Assembly: GCF_047123305.1 (NCBI RefSeq) | Contig: NZ_CP138918.1 | Span: forward strand, 1,426,001 to 1,490,000 | Length of the DNA: 64,000 bases | Direction: 5' to 3' | Source: Thalassobius sp047123305 | Lineage (GTDB): Bacteria > Pseudomonadota > Alphaproteobacteria > Rhodobacterales > Rhodobacteraceae | Part shown: positions 42,914 to 51,348 of the stretch, piece after piece | Layout of the letters: the number at the start of each line of letters is the position of its first letter | Position numbering within the stretch: position 1 is the stretch's first letter | The notes under the pieces: model-generated | Seen by the model: the letters and a program-made list of their open reading frames with translations, nothing else | The model's database searches: none | What the model was told of the DNA's origin: nothing | Translations under genes and position numbers: made by a program

Positions 42914-45211
42914 ATGGCCCTGTCGCGGCGCACCGGACAAAGGTTCCAAAACTCGATCTGGCCCGGTTTCGTGGATGCCATGACCGGCCTGTTGCTGGTG
43001 CTGATGTTTGTGCTGACCATCTTTATGGTGGTGCAATTTGTGCTGCGTGAAACCATCACCGGCCAAGAGGCTCAGCTGGACAATCTGTCGGTGGAAATCG
43101 CAGCCTTGGCCGAAGCGCTGGGGCTGGAGCAGAAGAAATCCGCGGACCTGAACGCCCGGGTCGGAGAGCTGGACGCAACCCTCGCCGAAGCACGCGACAC
43201 CGCCGCTGCACAAGAGGCGCTGATCGCCAGCCTGACCGCTGAACGGGATGCCCAGACTGCTGCGCTTAATGCCGCACGCACACAGATTTCCGATTTTGAA
43301 GCGCGGGTTGCCGCGCTGCTGGTGGCGCAGGATCGCAACCTTGCCACCATCGCTGATCTGGAACAGCAGCGAGACGACAATCAGGCCTCAATCGCCGCAC
43401 TGGAAGGTGAAAAGGCACGTCTGATTGATGAGGCCGAAGCGCTGAACCTCGCCTTGGCACAGGCCCGCAGCGAAATCGACGCCCAGACCGAAGCCGCCCG
43501 TCTTGCCGCTGCCAAACGGGAAGCGATGGAAGCGTTGATCGCAGACCTGCAGGCAGACAATGCCGATGCCGCCGATCGAAACGCCGCGTTGCTGTCGCAG
43601 TTGGAGCGGTTGGAGGGCGACAATGCCAGCCTCATCACCAACAAGGCGAATCTGGAAAAGGCTCTGGCGGAACTGGAGCAGGCCCTCTCGGACGAAGAAA
43701 AGGCCCGCCTAGCCGAAGCCGCCGCTGCTGAGGCGCTGCGCGAGCGTTTGAAAAATGCCGATGCCGAACTGACCGCCATGACACTGGCGCTGGAGGCCAA
43801 GCGGCGTGAGGCGGAAGAGACCCTGACGCTTCTGGCTGCGGCCGAAGCGGCCAGCAAGGATCTGACCCAAAAACTGGCGGCTGCTTTGCTGGCGCAGGAC
43901 AACGTTGCCGCCGAACTGGAACGGGCCCGCCGTGATCTGGATGCTGCGCGGGGCGGGGCGGAGGCCACGGCCTCGCGCTTGAGCGATCTGGAAAACCAAC
44001 TGGCCGCTGCCTTGGCTGAGATCGATCAGGGCACGCTGGAAATTGCCGAGCTGCGTACACGTCTTTCAGAAGCAGAGGCGTCGCTGGCCTCCTCGGAAGG
44101 GCGCGCCGAAGAGCTGGAGGCCCGTCTGGCTGCTGAACGGGCCAGCCTGGAAGAACGGCTGGCCGAAGCATTGGCCGCAAAGCTGAAGGTGGAGAGTGAC
44201 ATCGAGGACGCTGAGGCGGCGTTGGCTCAGGCGCTGGCAGCAAAACTCGCCGCGGAACAAGAGGTCACCGCCGCGCTGAAAGCACAGGAAGCAGCAGAGG
44301 CCCAGGCGAGAGAAGCCCGTGATGCCATGTCGCTGACCGAAGCGGAATTGCAGAACGTCTTGGCCAAGGCACTGGCCGACAAATTGGCAGCCGAACAGCA
44401 GGCGCGCGAGGCGATGAGCGAGGTCGAACGGCAGGAGGTCCTGCTGAACGCGGCCAAAAACACCCTGTCCGAACAGCAGGAATTGGCCAGCGAAGCGCAG
44501 AAGCAGCAGGAGTTGCTGAACCAGCAGCTCGCCGCGCTGCGGACCCAATTGTCCAGCCTGCAAGCCATTATTGATGATTACAAATCCCGCGATGCGGCCT
44601 CCAAGGTGCAAATCGAAACACTTGGGTCTGACCTCAACGCCGCGCTCGCCCGCGCCGCCGCTGAAGAGCGCAAACGCCGCCAGCTGGAAGAGGCGGAACG
44701 CCTGCGGCTGGAAGAGGAAAAGCGCCGTCTTGAGGCGGAGAAGCAGGATCTGGAGAAATATCGCTCGGACTTCTTTGGCCGGTTGCGGGACGTTCTGGGC
44801 AATCAGGATGGCGTGCGCATCGTGGGCGACCGATTTGTGTTTTCTTCGGAAGTTCTGTTTGCCTCCGGCTCGGCCGATCTGTCGGGGCTGGGAACCGAGG
44901 AAATTGCCAAGGTTGCCCGCATCCTGCGTGGCGTGATCGGGGAAATCCCGCCCGAAATCGACTGGATCATCCGTGTCGACGGCCACACCGATGACCAGCC
45001 CATTGGTTTCGGGGCGGAATTTGCCGACAACTGGGAACTGAGCCAGGCCCGGGCCCTGTCGGTGGTGCGGTTCATGGTTGAACGTCTGGGCATCCCGCCG
45101 AATCGCGTCAGCGCCAATGGCTTTGGCGAGTTCCAGCCAGTGAACCCCGCCGACACGGCAGAGGCCCGCGCCCAGAACCGCCGGATCGAGCTGAAGTTCA
45201 CCGAACGCTAA
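42914..45211 (+). CDS. MotB/OmpA-like peptidoglycan-binding protein with very long coiled coil
   Basis: Protein of 765 residues. A single N-terminal transmembrane helix (about 18-45) carries Asp21 (WPGFVDAMTGLL), at the place of the proton-conducting Asp of MotB. Residues about 50-615 are an almost unbroken Ala/Glu/Leu/Arg-rich coiled coil. Residues about 635-765 are an OmpA/MotB domain (VDGHTDDQP, NWELSQARA, NRRIEL) that binds peptidoglycan. The coiled coil is several hundred residues longer than the linker of MotB, TolR or ExbD. It is paired with the MotA-like gene 3 bp upstream and convergent with an M23 peptidase gene 3 bp downstream. Confidence 0.88.
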   Translation: MALSRRTGQRFQNSIWPGFVDAMTGLLLVLMFVLTIFMVVQFVLRETITGQEAQLDNLSVEIAALAEALGLEQKKSADLNARVGELDATLAEARDTAAAQEALIASLTAERDAQTAALNAARTQISDFEARVAALLVAQDRNLATIADLEQQRDDNQASIAALEGEKARLIDEAEALNLALAQARSEIDAQTEAARLAAAKREAMEALIADLQADNADAADRNAALLSQLERLEGDNASLITNKANLEKALAELEQALSDEEKARLAEAAAAEALRERLKNADAELTAMTLALEAKRREAEETLTLLAAAEAASKDLTQKLAAALLAQDNVAAELERARRDLDAARGGAEATASRLSDLENQLAAALAEIDQGTLEIAELRTRLSEAEASLASSEGRAEELEARLAAERASLEERLAEALAAKLKVESDIEDAEAALAQALAAKLAAEQEVTAALKAQEAAEAQAREARDAMSLTEAELQNVLAKALADKLAAEQQAREAMSEVERQEVLLNAAKNTLSEQQELASEAQKQQELLNQQLAALRTQLSSLQAIIDDYKSRDAASKVQIETLGSDLNAALARAAAEERKRRQLEEAERLRLEEEKRRLEAEKQDLEKYRSDFFGRLRDVLGNQDGVRIVGDRFVFSSEVLFASGSADLSGLGTEEIAKVARILRGVIGEIPPEIDWIIRVDGHTDDQPIGFGAEFADNWELSQARALSVVRFMVERLGIPPNRVSANGFGEFQPVNPADTAEARAQNRRIELKFTER

Positions 45212-45214
45212 GGT

Positions 45215-46183
45215 CTAGCGCAGGTCCAGCCAGACCTCACGCTGGTCCACCACCTCTCCCTTGCGGATCAGTTTGGCCACCGCCCGGTAATGGCCTGCGT
45301 CCCAACCGCCGTCAGGCCGTCTACGACCCACGGCGCGGAACATCTGCGCCTGCGATTTCTTCAACAGGATGCGCTTGTCGATCACAGTGCCGGCGGGGCC
45401 GGAAAGGGTGATCTGCATCACGTCACCTTTCAGCGTGCCATAGCCATAGGCCCAACCCACCAACGCCGGTGCGCTTTGATCCAGCTGGTGCACATGGGCG
45501 TCACCCGCTTTGATCTCTGTATACTCGGGCACCCGAATGGCAAATCCCGCATCAATCAGCCCGCCGGCCTGATACGGGGGCGTGTCTTGCCACAGCGTGT
45601 CTGTCGGTTCGGCGTTGCAGGTCTCCGCTTTAGGGCCAAAAGGATCGGTGACCTCGCCGTTTTGGCGCAGTGAGATATGGAGGTGAGGAAACTGGGTTTT
45701 GCCGGACAGGCCAACCTGCCCCAACACCGCGTTTGCCGCCACACGCTGGCCGCGCTCCACCACAACGGAGCCCTGTTTCATGTGGCAATACTGGCTGATC
45801 CAGCCGCCACCGTGGTCAATCGCAACGCCGTTGCCACATTCGCGTCCCTCCACCTCAGCGGCGGTGTCGATGGTGTAGATCCGATCTGCCATGCCATCCC
45901 GCACCCCACGCACCACCCCCGGCGCTGCTGCGAGGATATCCACCCCCTCCGCCATCTGATTGAGCGAACGCAGCGCGAAATCGGTGCCCTTGTGGCCATC
46001 ATAACTCAGGCTTCCGCAGCCATAATCCTGCACCAGCGGCCCTGCATCGCGGTCCACATAATGCTGGATGTAGCAGCTTTCCCCCAAGGTGCAGTCAATC
46101 GGCTGCACCAGGACCGGATCCGCCACAGCGGGGGCGGCGAGGGTTAAAAGAGGGGCCAGAAAAGTGGGCAGGGTGAAACGCAT
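45215..46183 (-). CDS. M23-family metallopeptidase, secreted
   Basis: Periplasmic zinc peptidase of 322 residues. The start at 46183 is preferred because GGAG lies 7 bp upstream; it gives a signal peptide ending at AVADP. The LytM/M23 motifs are GHKGTDFAL (His and Asp ligands) and FPHLHIS, with a central HGGGWISQYCHM. Several Cys residues suggest disulfides. A C-terminal beta domain of about 110 residues follows the catalytic part. It is convergent with the coiled-coil OmpA-like gene, and peptidoglycan could be a common target. Not in one operon with it. Confidence 0.88.
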   Translation of the reverse strand: MRFTLPTFLAPLLTLAAPAVADPVLVQPIDCTLGESCYIQHYVDRDAGPLVQDYGCGSLSYDGHKGTDFALRSLNQMAEGVDILAAAPGVVRGVRDGMADRIYTIDTAAEVEGRECGNGVAIDHGGGWISQYCHMKQGSVVVERGQRVAANAVLGQVGLSGKTQFPHLHISLRQNGEVTDPFGPKAETCNAEPTDTLWQDTPPYQAGGLIDAGFAIRVPEYTEIKAGDAHVHQLDQSAPALVGWAYGYGTLKGDVMQITLSGPAGTVIDKRILLKKSQAQMFRAVGRRRPDGGWDAGHYRAVAKLIRKGEVVDQREVWLDLR

Positions 46184-46287
46184 CGACATACTCCAAATAT
46201 AGCGCGACCTTGCCACGGGGCACGGGCGCTGCATAGCACCTCTGGCGGGGGTATTTGGCAATCATTGCTTGCGAGTGGATAAGACAA

Positions 46288-46316
46288 ACAAAAACCGGCC
46301 CCGAAGGGCCGGCTTT
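46288..46316 (-). terminator. Rho-independent terminator of clpA
   Basis: On the minus strand GCCGGCCC, a TTCG tetraloop and GGGCCGG form a 7-8 bp stem (46295-46312) followed by TTTTTGTTTG. It lies 30 bp beyond the clpA stop. Confidence 0.9.
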
Positions 46317-46346
46317 GTTCATGTCGTTTTGGCTATGCCGCTTAGA

Positions 46347-48680
46347 TCAGTCCGCGGTCAGCAGCGGTGGCTTGTCGCCTGCGATCCGGGGTTTCTGGCT
46401 TTCGATGCGCAGGTCCAGCTCGCCATCTTTGATGCCAACCTTGACCACGCCGCCTTTGGCCAGCTTGCCGAACAGAAGCTCCTCGGCCAGCGGTTTCTTC
46501 AGGTACTCCTGAATCACCCGGCCCAGCGGGCGGGCGCCCATTTTATCGTCATACCCCTTCTCCCCCAGCCATTCGGCGGCGGGGCGGGTCAGTTCGATCT
46601 GCACATTGCGGTCCATCAGCTGGGCCTCAAGCTGCAGCACAAACTTCTCTACGATCTGCAGGATCACCTCTTTCGGCAGCGGCGAGAAGCTGACAACAGC
46701 GTCCAGACGGTTGCGGAATTCCGGGGTGAAAGTCCGTTCGATGGCGGCGGTATCCTCCCCCTCGCGGCGGTCCCGGCCAAAGCCGATGGCGGCTTTCGAC
46801 ATTTCGGCAGCGCCTGCATTGGAGGTCATGATCAGGATCACATTGCGGAAATCGACAGTGCGGCCGTTGTGATCGGTCAGCTTGCCGTGGTCCATCACCT
46901 GCAACAGGATGTTGTAGACATCCGGATGCGCCTTCTCCATCTCATCCAGCAGCAGCACGCAATGCGGATGCTGGTCAACGCCGTCGGTCAACATGCCACC
47001 CTGATCAAAGCCGACATAGCCCGGAGGCGCCCCGATTAGACGGGAGACCGCGTGTTTCTCCATATATTCGGACATGTCAAACCGCAGCAGTTCCACACCC
47101 AGCTGATCGGACAGCTGTTTCGCCACCTCGGTTTTGCCGACGCCGGTGGGGCCTGCAAAGAGGTAGTTGCCGATGGGTTTTTCCGGTTCGCGCAGGCCTG
47201 CACGGGCCAGTTTGATGGCGCTGGACAGGGCCTCGATGGCCTGATCCTGACCGAAGACCACACGTTTCAGCGACTTCTCAAGATCTTTCAGCACCTCCGC
47301 ATCGTCCTTGGAGACGTTTTTCGGCGGGATGCGGGCGATCTTGGCAACGACGGTTTCGATTTCCTTCACGCCGATGGTCTTGCGGCGTTTGGATTCGGCA
47401 ACCAGATGCTGCGCGGCACCAGCTTCGTCGATGACGTCGATGGCCTTGTCCGGCAGCTTGCGGTCGTTGATGTAACGGGCCGACAGTTCCACTGCAGTTT
47501 TGATCGCGTCATTGGTGAATTTGATGCTGTGGTGATCCTCGAAGTAAGGCTTCAACCCTTTCAGGATCTTGATCGAATCCTCCACCGACGGTTCACTCAC
47601 GTCGATTTTCTGGAACCGGCGGCTCAGCGCGCGGTCCTTTTCGAAGTGCTGGCGGAACTCTTTATAAGTGGTGGAGCCCATGCAGCGCAGTTTGCCGCCC
47701 TGCAGCGCAGGTTTCAGCAGGTTCGACGCATCCATCGCGCCGCCCGAGGTGGCGCCGGCACCAATCACGGTGTGGATTTCGTCGATGAACAGCACCGCAT
47801 CAGGGTGTTCTTCCAACTCGGTCATGACGGCTTTCAGGCGTTCCTCGAAATCACCGCGATAGCGGGTGCCTGCCAGCAATGCGCCCATGTCGAGCGAATA
47901 GATGGTGGTGCTGGCCAGAACCTCAGGTGTTTCGCCAGCCACAACTTTGCGGGCCAGACCTTCGGCGATGGCGGTTTTGCCGACACCAGGATCGCCCACC
48001 AGCAGCGGGTTGTTCTTGCGGCGGCGGCACAGCACCTGAATGCAGCGCTCAACCTCATCGTTGCGGCCGATCAGCGGGTCAATGTCACCCTGCTGCGATT
48101 TTTCGTTCAGGTTCACACAGTATTTGCCAAGCGCCGATTCTTTCGGGTCCACGGTTTCCGCGGTGCCCATTTCACCGTGCAGGCTTTCTTCGGTTTCATC
48201 TTCCGCGCCGCTCACCGGGCGGGCTTCGCCGTAGGACGGGTCTTTGGCGACGCCATGTGCAATGAAGTTCACCGCATCGTAACGGGTCATGTCCTGCTCT
48301 TGCAGGAAATAGGCCGCGTTGGATTCACGTTCAGCAAAGATGGCAACCAGGACGTTGGCGCCAGTAACCTCGGTGCGGCCCGAGCTTTGGACGTGAATGG
48401 CGGCGCGCTGGATCACCCGCTGGAAGGCGGCCGTCGGAACGGCCTCTGATCCTTCCACGTCGGTGACAAGGTTGCTGAGGTCATCATCAATGAATTCCAC
48501 CAGCGTGCTACGCAGGTCCTCTGTATCTACAGAGCAAGCTTTGAGAACACGGCTGGCATCGGGTTCATCGATCAGCGCCAAGAGCAGATGCTCCAGCGTT
48601 GCGAATTCGTGCTTGCGTGCGTTGGCCAGGGCCAGTGCTGCGTGAATAGCCTGTTCCAGCGTGTTCGAGAATGAAGGCAC
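46347..48680 (-). CDS. clpA: ATP-dependent Clp protease ATP-binding subunit ClpA
   Basis: AAA+ unfoldase of 777 residues that feeds substrates to ClpP. It has an N-terminal Clp repeat domain (1 to about 145), a first ATPase module (GDPGVGKTA, about 215), and a second module (GPTGVGKTE, about 500) with an IGF-type loop (IGFGRDR) for ClpP docking. No middle coiled-coil domain, which separates it from ClpB. No clpS gene lies directly upstream; the next gene is gloB. Confidence 0.97.
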   Translation of the reverse strand: MPSFSNTLEQAIHAALALANARKHEFATLEHLLLALIDEPDASRVLKACSVDTEDLRSTLVEFIDDDLSNLVTDVEGSEAVPTAAFQRVIQRAAIHVQSSGRTEVTGANVLVAIFAERESNAAYFLQEQDMTRYDAVNFIAHGVAKDPSYGEARPVSGAEDETEESLHGEMGTAETVDPKESALGKYCVNLNEKSQQGDIDPLIGRNDEVERCIQVLCRRRKNNPLLVGDPGVGKTAIAEGLARKVVAGETPEVLASTTIYSLDMGALLAGTRYRGDFEERLKAVMTELEEHPDAVLFIDEIHTVIGAGATSGGAMDASNLLKPALQGGKLRCMGSTTYKEFRQHFEKDRALSRRFQKIDVSEPSVEDSIKILKGLKPYFEDHHSIKFTNDAIKTAVELSARYINDRKLPDKAIDVIDEAGAAQHLVAESKRRKTIGVKEIETVVAKIARIPPKNVSKDDAEVLKDLEKSLKRVVFGQDQAIEALSSAIKLARAGLREPEKPIGNYLFAGPTGVGKTEVAKQLSDQLGVELLRFDMSEYMEKHAVSRLIGAPPGYVGFDQGGMLTDGVDQHPHCVLLLDEMEKAHPDVYNILLQVMDHGKLTDHNGRTVDFRNVILIMTSNAGAAEMSKAAIGFGRDRREGEDTAAIERTFTPEFRNRLDAVVSFSPLPKEVILQIVEKFVLQLEAQLMDRNVQIELTRPAAEWLGEKGYDDKMGARPLGRVIQEYLKKPLAEELLFGKLAKGGVVKVGIKDGELDLRIESQKPRIAGDKPPLLTAD

Positions 48681-48851
48681 AGTGAGCGCTCCTTCCTGAT
48701 TTGGGTCGAAAGACGGTGAAGTGCGGTGTCTCTTCTATAACGACCATATCTTCATAGGATTAAAGTTTGGTCGATATCTTCTGAGCTTCAAGTCTTTTCT
48801 ACCGTATTAACCTCATTAATTCGTCCGATGCCGATCCGCGTGGCAAGCACT

Positions 48852-49619
48852 TCAGAAGTTGTCCTTCCGAGTCCGGATCTCCGCAAATACTGCTGCAGCG
48901 TCTGCATCGATCATGCCAACCTGGGCCCGAACTGCGGGATCGTCGCAGCGCAGGAATGGATTGGTGGACAATTCTTCTGACAATAGGCTGGGAACGGTTG
49001 GTTCACCCTTCGCTCTCGCCTGATCAACATGCTCTATACGAGACATAAGGGCTGTATTGCCGGGGTCAATGGTGCGCGCAAAATTGGCGTTGGATTGCGT
49101 GTATTCATGGCCCGAGCAGATCAGCGTTTCCGGCGGCAGGGCAGCCAGTTTTGTGAGACTGTCATACATTTGCTCCGGTGTGCCTTCAAACAGACGGCCA
49201 CAGCCCAGAGCCATCAGGCTGTCAGCCGTAAAGACATAGCAGCTGGACGGGAAATAAAAGGCCAGATGGCCAATTGTGTGTCCCGATACGTCCATCACCT
49301 GCACCGTTTCCCCACAGAGTGTCAGGCTGTCGCCCTCGGCCACAGAAACATCCAGTTTCGGCAGCCGGTGGGCATCGGCCTCCGCCCCGATCACTTTTGC
49401 GGGATGATCCGCCAGCAGCCCCGCCAAGCCGTCAACGTGGTCCCAATGATGATGGGTCAGCAAGATGTGGGTCAGGTGCCAGGCCTTTTCGGCCAGCACA
49501 GCGGCAATCGGCCCCGGCTCGGGCACATCCACCAGCGCCGTCTCGCCGGTTTCCGCATCATGCAGCAGGTAGGCGTAGTTGTCGGCAAGGCAGGGGATGG
49601 TCACAAGCTCAAGAGGCAT
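48852..49619 (-). CDS. gloB: Hydroxyacylglutathione hydrolase (glyoxalase II)
   Basis: Binuclear-metal hydrolase of 255 residues that releases D-lactate and glutathione from S-lactoylglutathione. The metallo-beta-lactamase motif is THHHWDH (55-61), followed by SGHTIGHLAFY and CSGHEYTQSNANF. The start at 49619 has AAAGGA upstream; a 30-codon longer frame lacks support. It is divergent from a methyltransferase gene with 61 bp between. Confidence 0.95.
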   Translation of the reverse strand: MPLELVTIPCLADNYAYLLHDAETGETALVDVPEPGPIAAVLAEKAWHLTHILLTHHHWDHVDGLAGLLADHPAKVIGAEADAHRLPKLDVSVAEGDSLTLCGETVQVMDVSGHTIGHLAFYFPSSCYVFTADSLMALGCGRLFEGTPEQMYDSLTKLAALPPETLICSGHEYTQSNANFARTIDPGNTALMSRIEHVDQARAKGEPTVPSLLSEELSTNPFLRCDDPAVRAQVGMIDADAAAVFAEIRTRKDNF

Positions 49620-49680
49620 GGCGTTTCCTTTGATGATCGTTATGGTACCTCCAGAGTGGCGGATCGGAGGGCCGGCTGCA

Positions 49681-50427
49681 ATGCATCTTGATGTGCAGAA
49701 CCTGCGCAATTTCTATTATCGCAGCACGCTGGGCCGTGCCGCGCAGAAAGCGGTGCGGGATCAACTGGTGCAGATGTGGCCCGAGGCGCAGGGGCAAACC
49801 GTGGTGGGTTTCGGCTTTGCGGTGCCATTGCTGCGCCCCTACATCAAGGACGCCCGCCGTGTGACCGGTCTGATGCCAGGCCCGCAAGGGGTCATGCCCT
49901 GGCCCACCGGGATGCCCAATATGGCGGTGCTCTGCGAAGAGGTCAGCTGGCCGATCGATACGGGCCATGTCGACAAGCTGGTGGTGATGCACGGGCTGGA
50001 AACCAGTGAACAGCCCTCTGCCGTTTTGGAAGAAGCATTCCGCGTGCTGGGGCCGGGCGGCAAGGCGATGTTCATCGTGCCCAACCGTGCCGGCATGTGG
50101 TCGCGGTCCGACAAGACGCCGTTTGGCTATGGGCGCCCCTATACGGTGACCCAGCTGGAGACCCAGCTGAAACACCATAACTTCACCGTTGGGCGGCACG
50201 AGTTCGCACTCTACCAACCACCTTCACAACGCCGGTTCTGGCGCAAGACGGGGCAGATGTTTGAAAAGGTTGGCCAGGCGGTGTCGATGGTTGGCGCTGG
50301 CGGGGTGATCATGGTTGAAGCCACCAAACGCACCCCCGCCCCAATGGGCCCTGGCCTGAAAGAGGCCGTCAGCCGCCCACTTCGGATCCTGACCCCGAAT
50401 CCCTCGAAAGAGGTGAAGCCGATTTAA
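49681..50427 (+). CDS. Class I SAM-dependent methyltransferase
   Basis: Methyltransferase-11-type protein of 248 residues. The start at 49681 follows GGAGGG. The SAM-binding glycine loop is degenerate (VVGFGFAVPLLRPY), motif II-like HGLETSEQP precedes the LEEAFRVLGPGGKAMFIVPN helix-strand that is typical of the family. The C-terminal quarter is basic and unlike better-known members. It is divergent from gloB; substrate unknown. A probable terminator follows about 130 bp downstream. Confidence 0.82.
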   Translation: MHLDVQNLRNFYYRSTLGRAAQKAVRDQLVQMWPEAQGQTVVGFGFAVPLLRPYIKDARRVTGLMPGPQGVMPWPTGMPNMAVLCEEVSWPIDTGHVDKLVVMHGLETSEQPSAVLEEAFRVLGPGGKAMFIVPNRAGMWSRSDKTPFGYGRPYTVTQLETQLKHHNFTVGRHEFALYQPPSQRRFWRKTGQMFEKVGQAVSMVGAGGVIMVEATKRTPAPMGPGLKEAVSRPLRILTPNPSKEVKPI

Positions 50428-50553
50428 TACAGCGTCCGGCATCGATTTCCCCCATGCATCCCTCGCAATTGTTGCCCCCAAGCCACGCTTTCTGGAGGTC
50501 GGTTGGAATGGTCCAAGCAGACCATTTCCGCTAGGGAATCGAAAAACATGTGG

Positions 50554-50582
50554 AAAACTGGTCGGTTTTTCCGACCGATTTT
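50554..50582 (+). terminator. Probable terminator after the methyltransferase gene
   Basis: AAAACTGGTCGG (50554-50565) and CCGACCGATTTT (50571-50582) form a 12-position stem with one mismatch and one G-T pair around a TTTTT loop. The tail is GATTTTC, so it can act in both directions. Confidence 0.6.
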
Positions 50583-50627
50583 CGCTGCAAAGCGTCGCAG
50601 TGGTGTTAATTTGTTGTTATTATGCGG

Positions 50628-50650
50628 TATTCTTTCGCATACAAAGAATA
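50628..50650. promoter_or_regulatory. 8-bp inverted repeat upstream of atpH
   Basis: TATTCTTT and AAAGAATA are separated by CGCATAC in the most AT-rich part of the gap before the ATP synthase genes. It could be an operator or a leader hairpin; no regulator can be named. Confidence 0.35.
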
Positions 50651-50787
50651 TCAAGCAGGTTGCTAGGTTAAGAATGCTCTGCTACACCCCCATCGATTTC
50701 GATACTTAGGCGTCGTCTAAGGTCCAAACGCCCCCGTGAAGGCACAGAATTCACCGGATCGGGGCCATAAATGTCGGAAGGGTGGAC

Positions 50788-51348
50788 GTGTCCGAACCAG
50801 CTTCGATCTCCTCAGGCATCGCCGCGCGCTATGCCACCGCGATCTTTGAGATTGCCAAAGAGAGCAATGCTCTTGGTAACCTCGAATCCAATGTCACCGA
50901 ACTTGCAGCTGCCCTTGCGGCAAGCGAAGACCTGTCGGCGCTGATCAGCTCGCCGCTGGTGTCGCGTGACGAACAAGAAAAAGCAATCGCCGCCGTGGCA
51001 CAGAAAATGGGCCTTGAGGCCGCTCTGTCCAACGGTCTGGCGCTGATGGCGCAGAAGCGCCGTCTGTTTGTGCTGCCGCAGCTGCTGGCGCAGCTGGCTG
51101 ACCTGATCTCGGAAGAGAAGGGTGAAGTGACCGCAGAGGTGACTTCGGCTAAAGCACTGACCAAGACCCAGTCGGAAAAGCTGTCCAAGACCCTGGCTGC
51201 GCGTGTTGGCAAAACCGTGAAAATCAATGCGACCGTTGATGAAGATCTCATCGGCGGTCTTGTCGTTAAAGTGGGCTCGAAGATGATCGACACGTCGATC
51301 CGCTCCAAGCTCAACTCCCTCCAGAATGTAATGAAAGAGGTCGGATAA
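50788..51348 (+). CDS. atpH: F1 ATP synthase subunit delta
   Basis: Delta (OSCP-type) stalk subunit of 186 residues, linking the F1 head to the peripheral stalk. The GTG at 50788 has GGAAGG 6 bp upstream; the GTG at 50782 is too close to that site. Family features: N-terminal helical domain RYATAIFEIAKE and C-terminal VDEDLIGGLVVKVGSKMIDTSI. First gene of atpHAGDC. F0 genes are absent here, as expected for Rhodobacterales, where F0 is a separate operon. Confidence 0.96.
   Translation: MSEPASISSGIAARYATAIFEIAKESNALGNLESNVTELAAALAASEDLSALISSPLVSRDEQEKAIAAVAQKMGLEAALSNGLALMAQKRRLFVLPQLLAQLADLISEEKGEVTAEVTSAKALTKTQSEKLSKTLAARVGKTVKINATVDEDLIGGLVVKVGSKMIDTSIRSKLNSLQNVMKEVG

Larger units (their letters stand above)
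50428..50787. other. 360-bp gene-free region upstream of the F1 ATP synthase operon
   Basis: No convincing gene. It contains a 7-bp inverted repeat AATGGTC-N6-GACCATT (50507-50526), the terminator-like hairpin at 50554-50582, an AT-rich stretch (about 50605-50655) that includes an 8-bp inverted repeat TATTCTTT-N7-AAAGAATA (50628-50650), and a 5-bp dyad CTTAG-N7-CTAAG (50705-50721). The atp promoter must lie here; a weak match TTGCTA-N17-TACACC (from about 50661) is not convincing. Confidence 0.5.

Noticed and set aside
41615..43213. Minus-strand open frame of 532 codons opposite chaC and the MotA-like gene
   Set aside because: Crosses the boundary of two well-supported plus-strand genes and has no domain or start signal.
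41702..45211. Calling the MotA/OmpA-like pair a Zorya defence system
   Set aside because: The pair has the membrane parts only. No zorC, zorD or zorE-type gene is present, the long coil is on the OmpA-like protein rather than mainly on the MotA-like one, and the surroundings are housekeeping genes.
47052..48449. Plus-strand open frame of 465 codons opposite clpA
   Set aside because: Antisense shadow of clpA; no recognisable fold, composition biased to Phe/His/Gln/Arg.
50551..50559. TGTGGAAAA as a DnaA box (replication origin)
   Set aside because: A single imperfect match with no cluster of boxes and no dnaA, parA or gidA nearby.
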